The notes under the pieces are model-generated. The model was not told the origin of the DNA and did not search any database. It worked only from the letters and a program-made list of their open reading frames with translations. Source: Bradyrhizobium canariense (GTDB taxonomy: Bacteria > Pseudomonadota > Alphaproteobacteria > Rhizobiales > Xanthobacteraceae). From it: a DNA stretch of 35,472 nucleotides. Numbering within the stretch: the first letter of the stretch is position 1; each line of letters opens with the position of its first letter. This document shows positions 15,390 through 21,807 of the stretch, one piece after another. The DNA lies in assembly GCF_019402665.1 (NCBI RefSeq), contig NZ_VSST01000099.1, positions 1 through 35,472 on the forward strand. The letters are read 5' to 3'. The position numbers were made by a program, and so were the translations under genes.

Positions 15390-16445
15390 ATGACCTACAT
15401 CGCAAAGCCGAAATTCCACCATCCCGGGCTGAAGAAGAACGAGCTCGGCTACACCCATCGCGACTACGAAGGCAAGATCTCGACGCTGTGCGCCGGCTGC
15501 GGCCACGATTCGATCACGGCCTCGATCATCGAGGCCTGCTATGAGCTTTCGATCGAGCCGCACCGGGTTGCGAAGATCTCGGGCATCGGCTGCTCGTCGA
15601 AGACGCCGGACTATTTCCTCGGCAATTCGCACGGCTTCAACTCCGTGCACGGCCGCATGCCCAGCGTGCTGACCGGCGCCAATCTCGCCAATCGCGACCT
15701 GATCTATCTAGGTGTCTCCGGCGACGGCGATTCCGCCTCGATCGGCTTCGGCCAGTTCGCCCATTCGATCCGGCGCGGGGTGAACATGACCTATATCGTC
15801 GAGAACAACGGCGTCTACGGCCTGACCAAGGGCCAGTTCTCGGCGACCGCCGACCGCGGCTCGAAGTCCAAGAAGGGCGTCACCAACACCGACAACGCCA
15901 TCGACCTCGTCGCCATCGCGCTGCAGTTGGGGGCGACTTTCGTCGCGCGCTCGTTCTCCGGCGACAAGACCCAGCTCGTGCCGCTGATCGCGGCCGCGAT
16001 CCGCCACAAGGGCGCGTCGTTCATCGACGTCATCAGCCCCTGCATCGCCTTCAACAATCACGCCGGCTCGACCAAGAGCTTCGACTATGTTCGCGAGCAC
16101 AATGACGCGGTGAACCGGCTCGACGTGCTGGTCGGCCGCGATCCGATTGCGGTGGATTACGCACCGGGCACGGTGCAAATGGTCGAGCAGCATGACGGCA
16201 GCAGGATCGCGCTGCGCAAGATCGATGCCGACTACGATCCGCATGACCGGCTCGGCGCCCAGACCTTCCTGCAAAAGCACGCCGCAAAGGGACAGATCGT
16301 CACGGGGCTGCTCTACGTCGATCCCGACGCGGAAGATCTGCACGAGCATCTCAACACGGTCGAGACGCCGCTCAACACGCTGGAAGCGGACACGCTCTGC
16401 CCGGGCTCGGCGATGCTGGACAAGTTCAACGCCAGCCTGCGGTGA
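15390..16445 (+). CDS. 2-oxoacid:ferredoxin oxidoreductase beta subunit
   Basis: A 351-residue TPP-binding beta subunit. The thiamine pyrophosphate motif runs from 'GVSGDGDSASIGF' (GDGD 111-114) to 'IVENNGVYGLTKGQ' (Asn139-Asn140). Cys34 and Cys37 ('CAGCGHDS'), Cys68 ('GIGCSSKTP') and Cys218 ('ISPCIAF') are placed to hold the [4Fe-4S] cluster of the KorB family. It decarboxylates the 2-oxoacid and passes electrons to its cluster. The ATG 15390 is chosen because conserved sequence starts there; the frame is open upstream only through the repeat. Ribosome-binding purines at 15365-15384 partly belong to the repeat. It ends 3 bases before the convergent DUF4399 gene. Confidence 0.93.
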   Translation: MTYIAKPKFHHPGLKKNELGYTHRDYEGKISTLCAGCGHDSITASIIEACYELSIEPHRVAKISGIGCSSKTPDYFLGNSHGFNSVHGRMPSVLTGANLANRDLIYLGVSGDGDSASIGFGQFAHSIRRGVNMTYIVENNGVYGLTKGQFSATADRGSKSKKGVTNTDNAIDLVAIALQLGATFVARSFSGDKTQLVPLIAAAIRHKGASFIDVISPCIAFNNHAGSTKSFDYVREHNDAVNRLDVLVGRDPIAVDYAPGTVQMVEQHDGSRIALRKIDADYDPHDRLGAQTFLQKHAAKGQIVTGLLYVDPDAEDLHEHLNTVETPLNTLEADTLCPGSAMLDKFNASLR

Positions 16446-16448
16446 TCG

Positions 16449-16892
16449 CTACCGCGCCGCAGCCGGCTGCCGGACGCGTATGGTGATCTTCTCCGACACG
16501 ATGGGCGGCTCGAACGGATAGTGCTTGGCATCGCCCAGCACGAGTTGGAGCGTATGCGTCCCGGGCGGAAGCTCGAGCAGCGTTTCGGTCTGCCCTGCCC
16601 CGAAATGCAGATGCGACTTGTCCTGCAGGATCGGCTCCTTGGGATCGATGGGGTCGTTGACGTCGATCAGCAAATGATGATGACCGGCGTTCTGATACTC
16701 GTCGCCGGCATGGGTCACTCCCATGTTGCGCAAGCCGAACCGGACCCAGAATCCGCCGCGGACCTTCTGCCCGTCATGCGGGGTGATGAAATAGAGCTTG
16801 GCGTCCTTGGGCGCTGCCTTGCCCTGCGAAAAGGCCACCCCCGGGAGCAATGCGAGCGCCGCCGCCAGCGCGACGCAACGAAGGATCTGCAT
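16449..16892 (-). CDS. exported DUF4399 protein
   Basis: A 147-residue protein with a signal peptide (Met-Gln-Ile-Leu-Arg, then a hydrophobic stretch, cleavage near 'GVAFSQG' at about residue 23). The mature part has 'VYFITP'-like 'LYFITPHDGQKV', 'VRFGLRNMGVTHAG', 'GHHHLLID', 'HFGAGQTETLLELPPGTHTLQLVLGD', which are hallmarks of DUF4399. The His-rich 'AGHHHLL' and 'SHLHFG' segments could bind metal, but this is not shown. Start 16892 has a strong GGAGGAG 8 bases upstream. It begins 17 bases after the cyclase-SUMF1 gene and is probably co-transcribed; both products then reach the periplasm. Confidence 0.88.
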   Translation of the reverse strand: MQILRCVALAAALALLPGVAFSQGKAAPKDAKLYFITPHDGQKVRGGFWVRFGLRNMGVTHAGDEYQNAGHHHLLIDVNDPIDPKEPILQDKSHLHFGAGQTETLLELPPGTHTLQLVLGDAKHYPFEPPIVSEKITIRVRQPAAAR

Positions 16893-16909
16893 CAAACCAA
16901 CTCCTCCAC

Positions 16910-18460
16910 TCAAGGGCTGAGCGCCACGCGGAATCCGTGCGTCGGATAACGAACGTTGGTGTCGTAGCCATCGCGGTTGGACGGCCGCACATATCTCGAA
17001 TCGTTCTTCCAGGAGCCCGAGCGCAGGACATGAGCGCTGCATTCCCCGCTGCTCCATGCCGAGCCGTCACCGGGCGCGCCCTGATAGGTCTTGTGCCAGC
17101 AGTCCTCGACCCACTGATCGACCCCGCCGCCCATGTCGTGGAGCCCGAACGGATTAGGCCTGAAGCTGCCGACCTTCATCGGTTGCTCGGCCGCGAGATC
17201 ACCGCAATCCTTGCAACCGGCCATGCCCGGCTGCAGCTTGTCGCCCCACCAATATTTGGTCTGCGTTCCGCCCCGCGCGGCATATTCCCATTCGGCTTCG
17301 CTCGGAAGCCGATAAGTCTTCTTCGTCGCCTGAGCGAGATAGGCCGCATATTGCTGCGCGTCGGTCCAGCTCACATTGCTGACCGGCGCATCGTCCTTGC
17401 CGATCGCCGTGAAGCCGCACGCCTTTGCAGCAGCGCACTCGTTCCATTCCTGCACGGTGACCGGATATTTTCCGATCGAGAACGGCTTGACCGTCACCTG
17501 ATGGACAGGACGCTCGGTCGGGTCGTCATTGCTTCCCATCGCAAAGCTGCCGCCGCGAATGGCGACCATCTCGGGTTCGCGGACGGGAATGGCCGATTGA
17601 CTTGCCGATTGACTCGGCGCGGGAGCGGGCGACGGAGATGACGAAGCCGACGAGGGAGAAGGCTGCGGCGTCTGCGGCGCTGCTTCGCGCGACGGAGGCT
17701 GCGGGCTCGGTGATGCGGCAGGCGAAGCGGTGGGAGAAGCGGTGGGCCCGGTGGCCTGCTGGCTCACCCTGCCCGGTGTCTGAGCCAGCAGATACCACAG
17801 CACACCGGCGGCAATCACCGACAGCGTGATACCCAGGAGAAAGATCAGAGTATTCTCGCGCCGCCCCCGCGTCCTGCCGACCGCGTCTGCATCCGGCAGC
17901 ACTTTATAGACGCGCACGGGATCGGTGATGTTCTTGACCTTGCGGTCCCCGAGCGACTCGTAACCGCACACGACCTTGTGCTTGATCTGCTCGTAGATCG
18001 CGCCGGAGATAAAGACCTGGCCTGGCTCGGCGATGCCCTCGATGCGCGTGGCGATGTTGACGCCGTCGCCGTAGACGTCGTCCGGCTCCACGATGACATC
18101 ACCGAGATTGACGCCAATCCGGTACTCGATCCGAGTGTCCTTCGGAAGCGAGGCGTTGCGGCCGATGAGATTCTGCTGGATGACGATGCTGCATCGGACG
18201 GCCTCGACCGGACTGTCGAAAATCGCGATGAAGCCGTCGCCCGTCGTCTTCACCAGACTTCCATTGTGCTCGACGATGCTGGGCTGGATGAGATCCCGCT
18301 CGATCCGCTTGACGCGGACGTGCGTGCCCTCCTCGTCGGCCTGCATCAGGCGGCTGTAGGAAGCGATGTCACCGACAATGATGGCCGCGAGGCGACGAGG
18401 CATAGGCCCGTGCGAAGGCGGCTCGTCATTCCCGGATCTGAAGTTGCGAATTTCGCCCAT
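16910..18460 (-). CDS. membrane-anchored class III nucleotide cyclase fused to an FGE/SUMF1-like domain
   Basis: A 516-residue fusion. Residues about 22-190 are a class III adenylate/guanylate cyclase domain. Metal ligands Asp31 ('IIVGDIASYSRLM') and Asp75 ('KTTGDGF'), base-binding Lys71 and Asp128, and transition-state Asn135 and Arg139 ('VYGDGVNIATRIEG') are all present, so it should be active; Lys/Asp favours ATP. A single membrane helix spans about 204-227. A Ser/Pro/Ala-rich linker fills about 231-291. Residues 297-516 are an FGE-sulfatase/SUMF1 fold ('RGGSFAMGSND', 'WTDAQQYAAYL', 'YRLPSEAEWEYAARGG', 'VLRSGSWKND', 'GFRVAL'). The C-terminal Cys pair of true formylglycine-generating enzymes is absent, so this is more likely a sensor or binding domain. 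Predicted topology is cyclase inside, SUMF1 domain in the periplasm. Confidence 0.88.
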   Translation of the reverse strand: MGEIRNFRSGNDEPPSHGPMPRRLAAIIVGDIASYSRLMQADEEGTHVRVKRIERDLIQPSIVEHNGSLVKTTGDGFIAIFDSPVEAVRCSIVIQQNLIGRNASLPKDTRIEYRIGVNLGDVIVEPDDVYGDGVNIATRIEGIAEPGQVFISGAIYEQIKHKVVCGYESLGDRKVKNITDPVRVYKVLPDADAVGRTRGRRENTLIFLLGITLSVIAAGVLWYLLAQTPGRVSQQATGPTASPTASPAASPSPQPPSREAAPQTPQPSPSSASSSPSPAPAPSQSASQSAIPVREPEMVAIRGGSFAMGSNDDPTERPVHQVTVKPFSIGKYPVTVQEWNECAAAKACGFTAIGKDDAPVSNVSWTDAQQYAAYLAQATKKTYRLPSEAEWEYAARGGTQTKYWWGDKLQPGMAGCKDCGDLAAEQPMKVGSFRPNPFGLHDMGGGVDQWVEDCWHKTYQGAPGDGSAWSSGECSAHVLRSGSWKNDSRYVRPSNRDGYDTNVRYPTHGFRVALSP

Positions 18461-18764
18461 TGCGGGGACTCCACAAACTTACAAAGGCAGACCCCAACCT
18501 ACGACTGCCAAAGGCGATCGTCTGTGAAGGCTATCACATCGACGAAATCGGGCAATGTCCGTGGGGATCGCAGGAGTCGAGTTCCGAAAGGCGAAGACGT
18601 TACATCGAATGAACCTTTATGACCCCACCGATGACTAACGCCCCGCGTGGAACTAATCACCTCGCTCCGCCCTGCGATGCTCGTGTCATTGATGTGCGAA
18701 CCATGAACGCGTCGCACCGGGTTCGCGTCTAAAGTACAGCTCAGTTGCTGCACGCGAGGCCATC
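18461..18764. other. 304-base intergenic region between divergent genes
   Basis: This gap separates the cyclase-SUMF1 gene and a secreted protein gene that run in opposite directions, so it must hold both promoters. I found no convincing promoter, palindrome, repeat or small gene. It is more AT-rich than its neighbours. A GGAAC at 18649 has no CGTT at the right spacing. Confidence 0.5.
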
Positions 18765-19385
18765 ATGAAGTCTTTTCTCGTTGCTGCCGTCTTCCTTGCC
18801 GCGCTCGGCGGCGCCGCTCAGGCCGAGGAGGCCGACGATATCCGTGAGGCCAGCAAGGCCGAAGCCGAGACCTTCAACGCGCGCATGTATGCGGGCGCAC
18901 CCGGCAACAAGGCCTATGCCTGCTTCGTGCGGCGCTACGATGCCGAGCACCTGGCGCGTCATCCGAAGCAGAAGGTCGCCGCGATGAAGCTGCTGATCTC
19001 GGCGGAGATGGACACGGAAGACAAGCAGCTCCACAACTCCTTCCGCCTCGGCTTCAGATATCGTCACCGCTCCGGCGATTTCGATTCCAGCGGCTCCTGT
19101 CATCACGCCGTGTTCACCAAGGACGGCAACGAAATCCGCCTCGGTTGCGGCGTCGACTGCGAGGGCGGCGGCATCGGCGTCGCGCTCTCGAAGGACGACA
19201 AATCGGCGATCGTGCGGCTGGCGCGGGTCAGGGTCTGGCAGAACAACAAGCCGGATGAGGATGCCGAACTGTCACTGGTCGCCGGCGCCGACGACGGGAT
19301 TTTCCGCCTGGATCGAACGGACAATAAGGAATGCGCCTCGCTCGTGACCGACCGCAAGGAACTCGCCGCGCTCCGCCACAAATGA
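18765..19385 (+). CDS. secreted hypothetical protein
   Basis: A 206-residue protein, unrecognised. It starts with a clear Sec signal peptide ('MKSFLVAAVFLAALGGAAQA', cleavage after Ala-Gln-Ala at residue 20). The mature protein is hydrophilic and has five cysteines ('YACFVRR', 'GSCHHAV', 'LGCGVDCEGGG', 'KECASLV'), likely forming periplasmic disulfides. No enzyme motif is visible. It is followed 30 bases later by a second exported protein, so the two may be an operon with a shared periplasmic role. The start is fixed by the signal peptide. Confidence 0.8.
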   Translation: MKSFLVAAVFLAALGGAAQAEEADDIREASKAEAETFNARMYAGAPGNKAYACFVRRYDAEHLARHPKQKVAAMKLLISAEMDTEDKQLHNSFRLGFRYRHRSGDFDSSGSCHHAVFTKDGNEIRLGCGVDCEGGGIGVALSKDDKSAIVRLARVRVWQNNKPDEDAELSLVAGADDGIFRLDRTDNKECASLVTDRKELAALRHK

Positions 19386-19415
19386 TATGTCTCCGGCGCA
19401 ATCGAGGAGATCGTC

Positions 19416-19865
19416 ATGAACCGCCGGAACATGTTGTGGAGCGCCATCTCAGGCCTGGGCGCAGCGCTTGGCGCCTCCAGCGCGAACGCCGCGACGGACG
19501 CCGGCGCGGGCAACAAGCTGAAGGTGGTGTATCATTTGAGCGATGCCGAGAAGGTCAATTTCGTCCTTGGCAACATCCAGAACCACATCGAGGGCGTCGG
19601 CGGCCCCGAGCATGTGACGATCGCACTGGTGATCCACGGGCCGGCGCTGAAGGCGTTTCACTCGGCGCAGGCCAACCCTGACATCAGCAAGCGCGTCGGC
19701 GATTTCTCCAAGGATGGCGTCGAGCTTGCCGCCTGCGGCAACACGATGAAGGCGCAGAACGTCACGCTTACGGATCTCTTGCCGGGCTTCGTCAGCGCGG
19801 AGAAGGGCGGCGTGGTCCGTTTGGCCGAGCTCCAGTCGCAGGGCTATCTCTATCTGCGGCCGTAG
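19416..19865 (+). CDS. exported DsrE/DsrF-like protein
   Basis: A 149-residue protein with a 26-residue N-terminal signal ('MNRRNMLWSAISGLGAALGA') that has two adjacent arginines and could be a Tat signal. The rest resembles the DsrE/F sulfur-carrier fold ('KVVYHLSDAEKVNFVLGNIQNHIEG', 'IALVIHGPALKAF', 'GVELAACGNTMKA'). The single Cys in 'ELAACGNTM' sits where the active-site Cys of DsrE proteins is usually found. Most DsrE proteins are cytoplasmic, so export is notable. Function unknown; sulfur or thiol chemistry is an inference from fold. A GAGGAG precedes the ATG. Confidence 0.82.
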   Translation: MNRRNMLWSAISGLGAALGASSANAATDAGAGNKLKVVYHLSDAEKVNFVLGNIQNHIEGVGGPEHVTIALVIHGPALKAFHSAQANPDISKRVGDFSKDGVELAACGNTMKAQNVTLTDLLPGFVSAEKGGVVRLAELQSQGYLYLRP

Positions 19866-19887
19866 GTAGCAGCGAAAGTGGTGGGCT

Positions 19888-20009
19888 CCCTCCCCCGCTT
19901 GCGGGGGAGGGTCGGGGAGAGGGTGTCTCAGCAATCGAGAACCCCCAAGTGGAGAGAGCCCTCACCCGGCGCTGCGCGCCGACCTCTCCCGCAAAGCAAG
20001 CGGGAGAGG
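19888..20009. repeat. composite hairpin repeat, family C, copy 2
   Basis: Hairpins 'ccctcccccgc ttgcgggggaggg' (19888-19911) and 'cctctcccgc aaagcaagcgggagagg' (19983-20009) enclose a spacer with 'gccctcacccggcgctgcgcgccg'. Relative to the copy at 21629 it lies in the opposite orientation. It follows the DsrE gene by 22 bases. Confidence 0.88.
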
Positions 20010-20050
20010 TAAGAGGAGTTTGCGGGATCGCTTCCACACCACTTCCCCAC

Positions 20051-20104
20051 TTGACACATCCATAACTCCACGGTTATGAATATACCCATAACTTACAGGT
20101 TATG
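20051..20104 (+). promoter_or_regulatory. arsR promoter with two palindromic operators
   Basis: A perfect -35 box TTGACA (20051-20056) is followed 18 bases later by TATGAA (20075-20080). Two 18-base palindromes of the form CATAAC-N6-GTTATG lie at 20061-20078 and 20087-20104, 26 bases apart. The first overlaps the spacer and -10; the second covers the expected transcription start and the first ATG. The layout is that of negative autoregulation by the ArsR protein just downstream. Confidence 0.75.
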
Positions 20105-20437
20105 GATTACATGCCCGCCGCCGCTCACGACCTTCTGTTCAGGACGCTCGCCGACCCCACCCGTCGGGCGATCTTCGAGCGATTGTGCCGCGAGGGCGAA
20201 CAGACGGTCGGGGCCCTGACGGCACTGTCGGGCGTGTCCCAGCCGGCGGTCTCAAAACATCTCGGCGCGCTGAAGCAGGCTGGCCTCGTGCGCGACCGGC
20301 ATCAAGGACGGCAGACGCATTACAGCGCCCAGCCCGGCGCGCTCAATCCGCTGATCGACTGGACCAGCCAGATGGCCGGATTCTGGCAGAACCGGCTCGA
20401 CGCGCTCGACGATCTCCTGAAGAGGATGGACCAATGA
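20102..20437 (+). CDS. ArsR family transcriptional regulator
   Basis: A 111-residue winged-helix repressor of the ArsR/SmtB family. 'LADPTRRAIFERL' and the recognition region 'ALSGVSQPAVSKHLGALKQAGLV' (about 40-63) are typical, followed by a wing 'DRHQGRQTHYSA'. It lacks the metal-binding Cys motif of arsenic sensors and belongs to the subtype paired with SRPBCC/AHSA1 proteins. The ATG at 20102 lies inside the second operator and its AGG is only 2 bases away; ATG 20111 ('MPAAAHD') is an equally likely start. Its stop overlaps the next ATG (ATGA), so it is coupled to the SRPBCC gene it presumably controls along with itself. Confidence 0.9.
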   Translation: MDYMPAAAHDLLFRTLADPTRRAIFERLCREGEQTVGALTALSGVSQPAVSKHLGALKQAGLVRDRHQGRQTHYSAQPGALNPLIDWTSQMAGFWQNRLDALDDLLKRMDQ

Positions 20438-20865
20438 ACGAATCCGCGACCGAAACCCGATCTGTCGTCGTCGAGCGCGAATTTGCCTTTCCGGCAGAGC
20501 GGATCTGGCGCGCGCTGACGCAGCCGCATCTGATCGAGGAATGGCTGATGAAGAACGACTTCAAGCCGAACGTGGGCCACCGCTTCAACCTTCGCGGCGA
20601 ATGGGGCGGCGTGCTGGACTGCGAAGTCCTCACCATCGAGCCGCAGAAGACGCTCGCCTACACCTGGAATTTCTCGCACGAGGACGCGGCGTTCGATCTC
20701 AAGAGCGTCGTGACCTTCACGCTGACGCCGACGGGCGCAGGCACTCATCTGCGTGTCGAGCAAGCGGGCTTCAGCCCGGCGCAGAAGCAGGCATTTGGCG
20801 GCGCGCATGCCGGCTGGAAGCAGTTTCTCACCAAGCTGGACGAGCTGCTGGCCAAGGCAGACTAG
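20434..20865 (+). CDS. SRPBCC/AHSA1 domain protein
   Basis: A 143-residue START/Bet v1-like fold protein of the activator of Hsp90 ATPase homologue 1 type. 'VEREFAFPAERIWRALTQPHLIEEWL', 'GEWGGVLDCEVLTIEPQKTLAYTW' and 'HAGWKQFLTKLDELL' are typical. It has a hydrophobic ligand cavity by family, with unknown ligand. It is encoded right after an ArsR regulator with an ATGA overlap, a widespread pairing in which the regulator and the SRPBCC protein act on the same unknown signal. Cytoplasmic, full length. Confidence 0.9.
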   Translation: MNESATETRSVVVEREFAFPAERIWRALTQPHLIEEWLMKNDFKPNVGHRFNLRGEWGGVLDCEVLTIEPQKTLAYTWNFSHEDAAFDLKSVVTFTLTPTGAGTHLRVEQAGFSPAQKQAFGGAHAGWKQFLTKLDELLAKAD

Positions 20866-20910
20866 CTCGGCCGCCGGCCTTCATTTCGATCATCTCAAGA
20901 GGAGGTTTCA

Positions 20911-21129
20911 TTGACCGGAAATATGTGGATTCGACAGATCCATCGCTGGCTGTCGATTGCTTTCACGCTGGCCGTCATCGCCAACATCGTCGCCCTGACG
21001 ATGCAAGTCCAGGCGACGTGGATCGGCTTGCTCGCCTTCGTCCCATTGATCCCGTTGCTTGCGACCGGGCTCTACATGTTCGCGCTGCCATATCTCGGCC
21101 GCGGCCGCGGCGCCCGACAAGAGGCGTGA
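20911..21129 (+). CDS. small two-helix membrane protein
   Basis: A 72-residue protein. Two hydrophobic segments, about 14-34 ('SIAFTLAVIANIVALTM') and 38-58 ('IGLLAFVPLIPLLATGLYMF'), form a membrane hairpin, with a basic C-terminal tail. The start is taken as TTG 20911 because GGAGG at 20901-20905 is 5 bases away; ATG 20923, in frame, would be 17 bases from it. Function unknown. It lies in the ArsR-SRPBCC-DUF1801 group (45 bases after the SRPBCC gene, 2 bases before DUF1801), so it is probably co-regulated. Confidence 0.75.
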   Translation: MTGNMWIRQIHRWLSIAFTLAVIANIVALTMQVQATWIGLLAFVPLIPLLATGLYMFALPYLGRGRGARQEA

Positions 21130-21131
21130 GC

Positions 21132-21578
21132 ATGAAGAAGGCCGTGACCGCGAAAACCAGCAGCGCGATGAAGACGAATGGCACTTCGCCATCCAGGATG
21201 ATCGACGGCAGGATCAAGGAGCTCGGCGACTGGCGCGGCGACATGCTCGGGCGAATCCGCGGCCTGATCAAGGAGGCCGACCCTGATGTCGTCGAGGAAT
21301 GGAAGTGGCGCGGCGTTCCGGTGTGGGAGCACGACGGCATCATCTGCACCGGCGAGACCTACAAGGCCGTGGTGAAGATGACCTTTGCCAAGGGCGCCGC
21401 GCTGGACGATCCCGCCGGCCTGTTCAACTCGAGCCTCGACGGCAACGTGCGCCGCGCGATCGATATTCGCGAAGGCGACAAGATCAACGAGAAGGCGTTG
21501 AAGGCGCTGATCCGCGCAGCCGTGGAGCTGAATGCGTCGAAAGCCAAGAAGAAGCCGGCGAAGAAGCGATCGACTTAG
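21132..21578 (+). CDS. DUF1801 domain protein
   Basis: A 148-residue soluble protein with the DUF1801 (YdhG-like) fold: 'DWRGDMLGRIRGLIKEADPDVVEEWKWRGVPVW', 'GIICTGETYKAVVKMTFAKGAAL', 'LFNSSLDGNVRRAIDIREGDKI'. N-terminal and C-terminal tails are Lys/Ser/Thr-rich. Members have been linked to iron handling in some bacteria, but function here is open. It starts 2 bases after the small membrane protein and is the last gene of the ArsR group. A family C repeat follows. Confidence 0.87.
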   Translation: MKKAVTAKTSSAMKTNGTSPSRMIDGRIKELGDWRGDMLGRIRGLIKEADPDVVEEWKWRGVPVWEHDGIICTGETYKAVVKMTFAKGAALDDPAGLFNSSLDGNVRRAIDIREGDKINEKALKALIRAAVELNASKAKKKPAKKRST

Positions 21579-21628
21579 AGCACGATTGATTCACGTTGAT
21601 CGCTTTAGCAGCCGCGGACTGGCTGCAA

Positions 21629-21744
21629 CCTCTCCCGCTTGCGGGAGAGGTCGGCGCGTAGCGCCGGGTGAGGGCTCTATCCTCTGGGGGAATCCCGCTG
21701 CGGAGACACCCTCTCCCCACCCCTCCCCCGCAAGCGGGGGAGGG
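21629..21744. repeat. composite hairpin repeat, family C, copy 3
   Basis: Hairpins 'cctctcccgcttgcgggagagg' split at 21629-21650 and 'ccctcccccgc aagcgggggaggg' at 21721-21744 enclose 'gcgcgtagcgccgggtgagggctct'. It sits in the 229-base gap between the convergent DUF1801 and spoVR genes and may end both transcripts. Confidence 0.88.
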
Positions 21745-21807
21745 AGCGCAGCTCCCTGGCAGAAGCCACAAGGCTAATCTCGTCGCGCTCCGGAAGCTGC
21801 CCCGCCC

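Noticed and set aside
17562..17760. Ser/Pro/Ala-rich tract as a possible frameshift or junk insertion in the cyclase gene
   Set aside because: The frame stays open on both sides and such low-complexity linkers are usual between a membrane helix and a periplasmic domain.
18649..18690. GGAAC as a second EcfG-type promoter upstream of the secreted protein
   Set aside because: No CGTT at a 16-18 base spacing.
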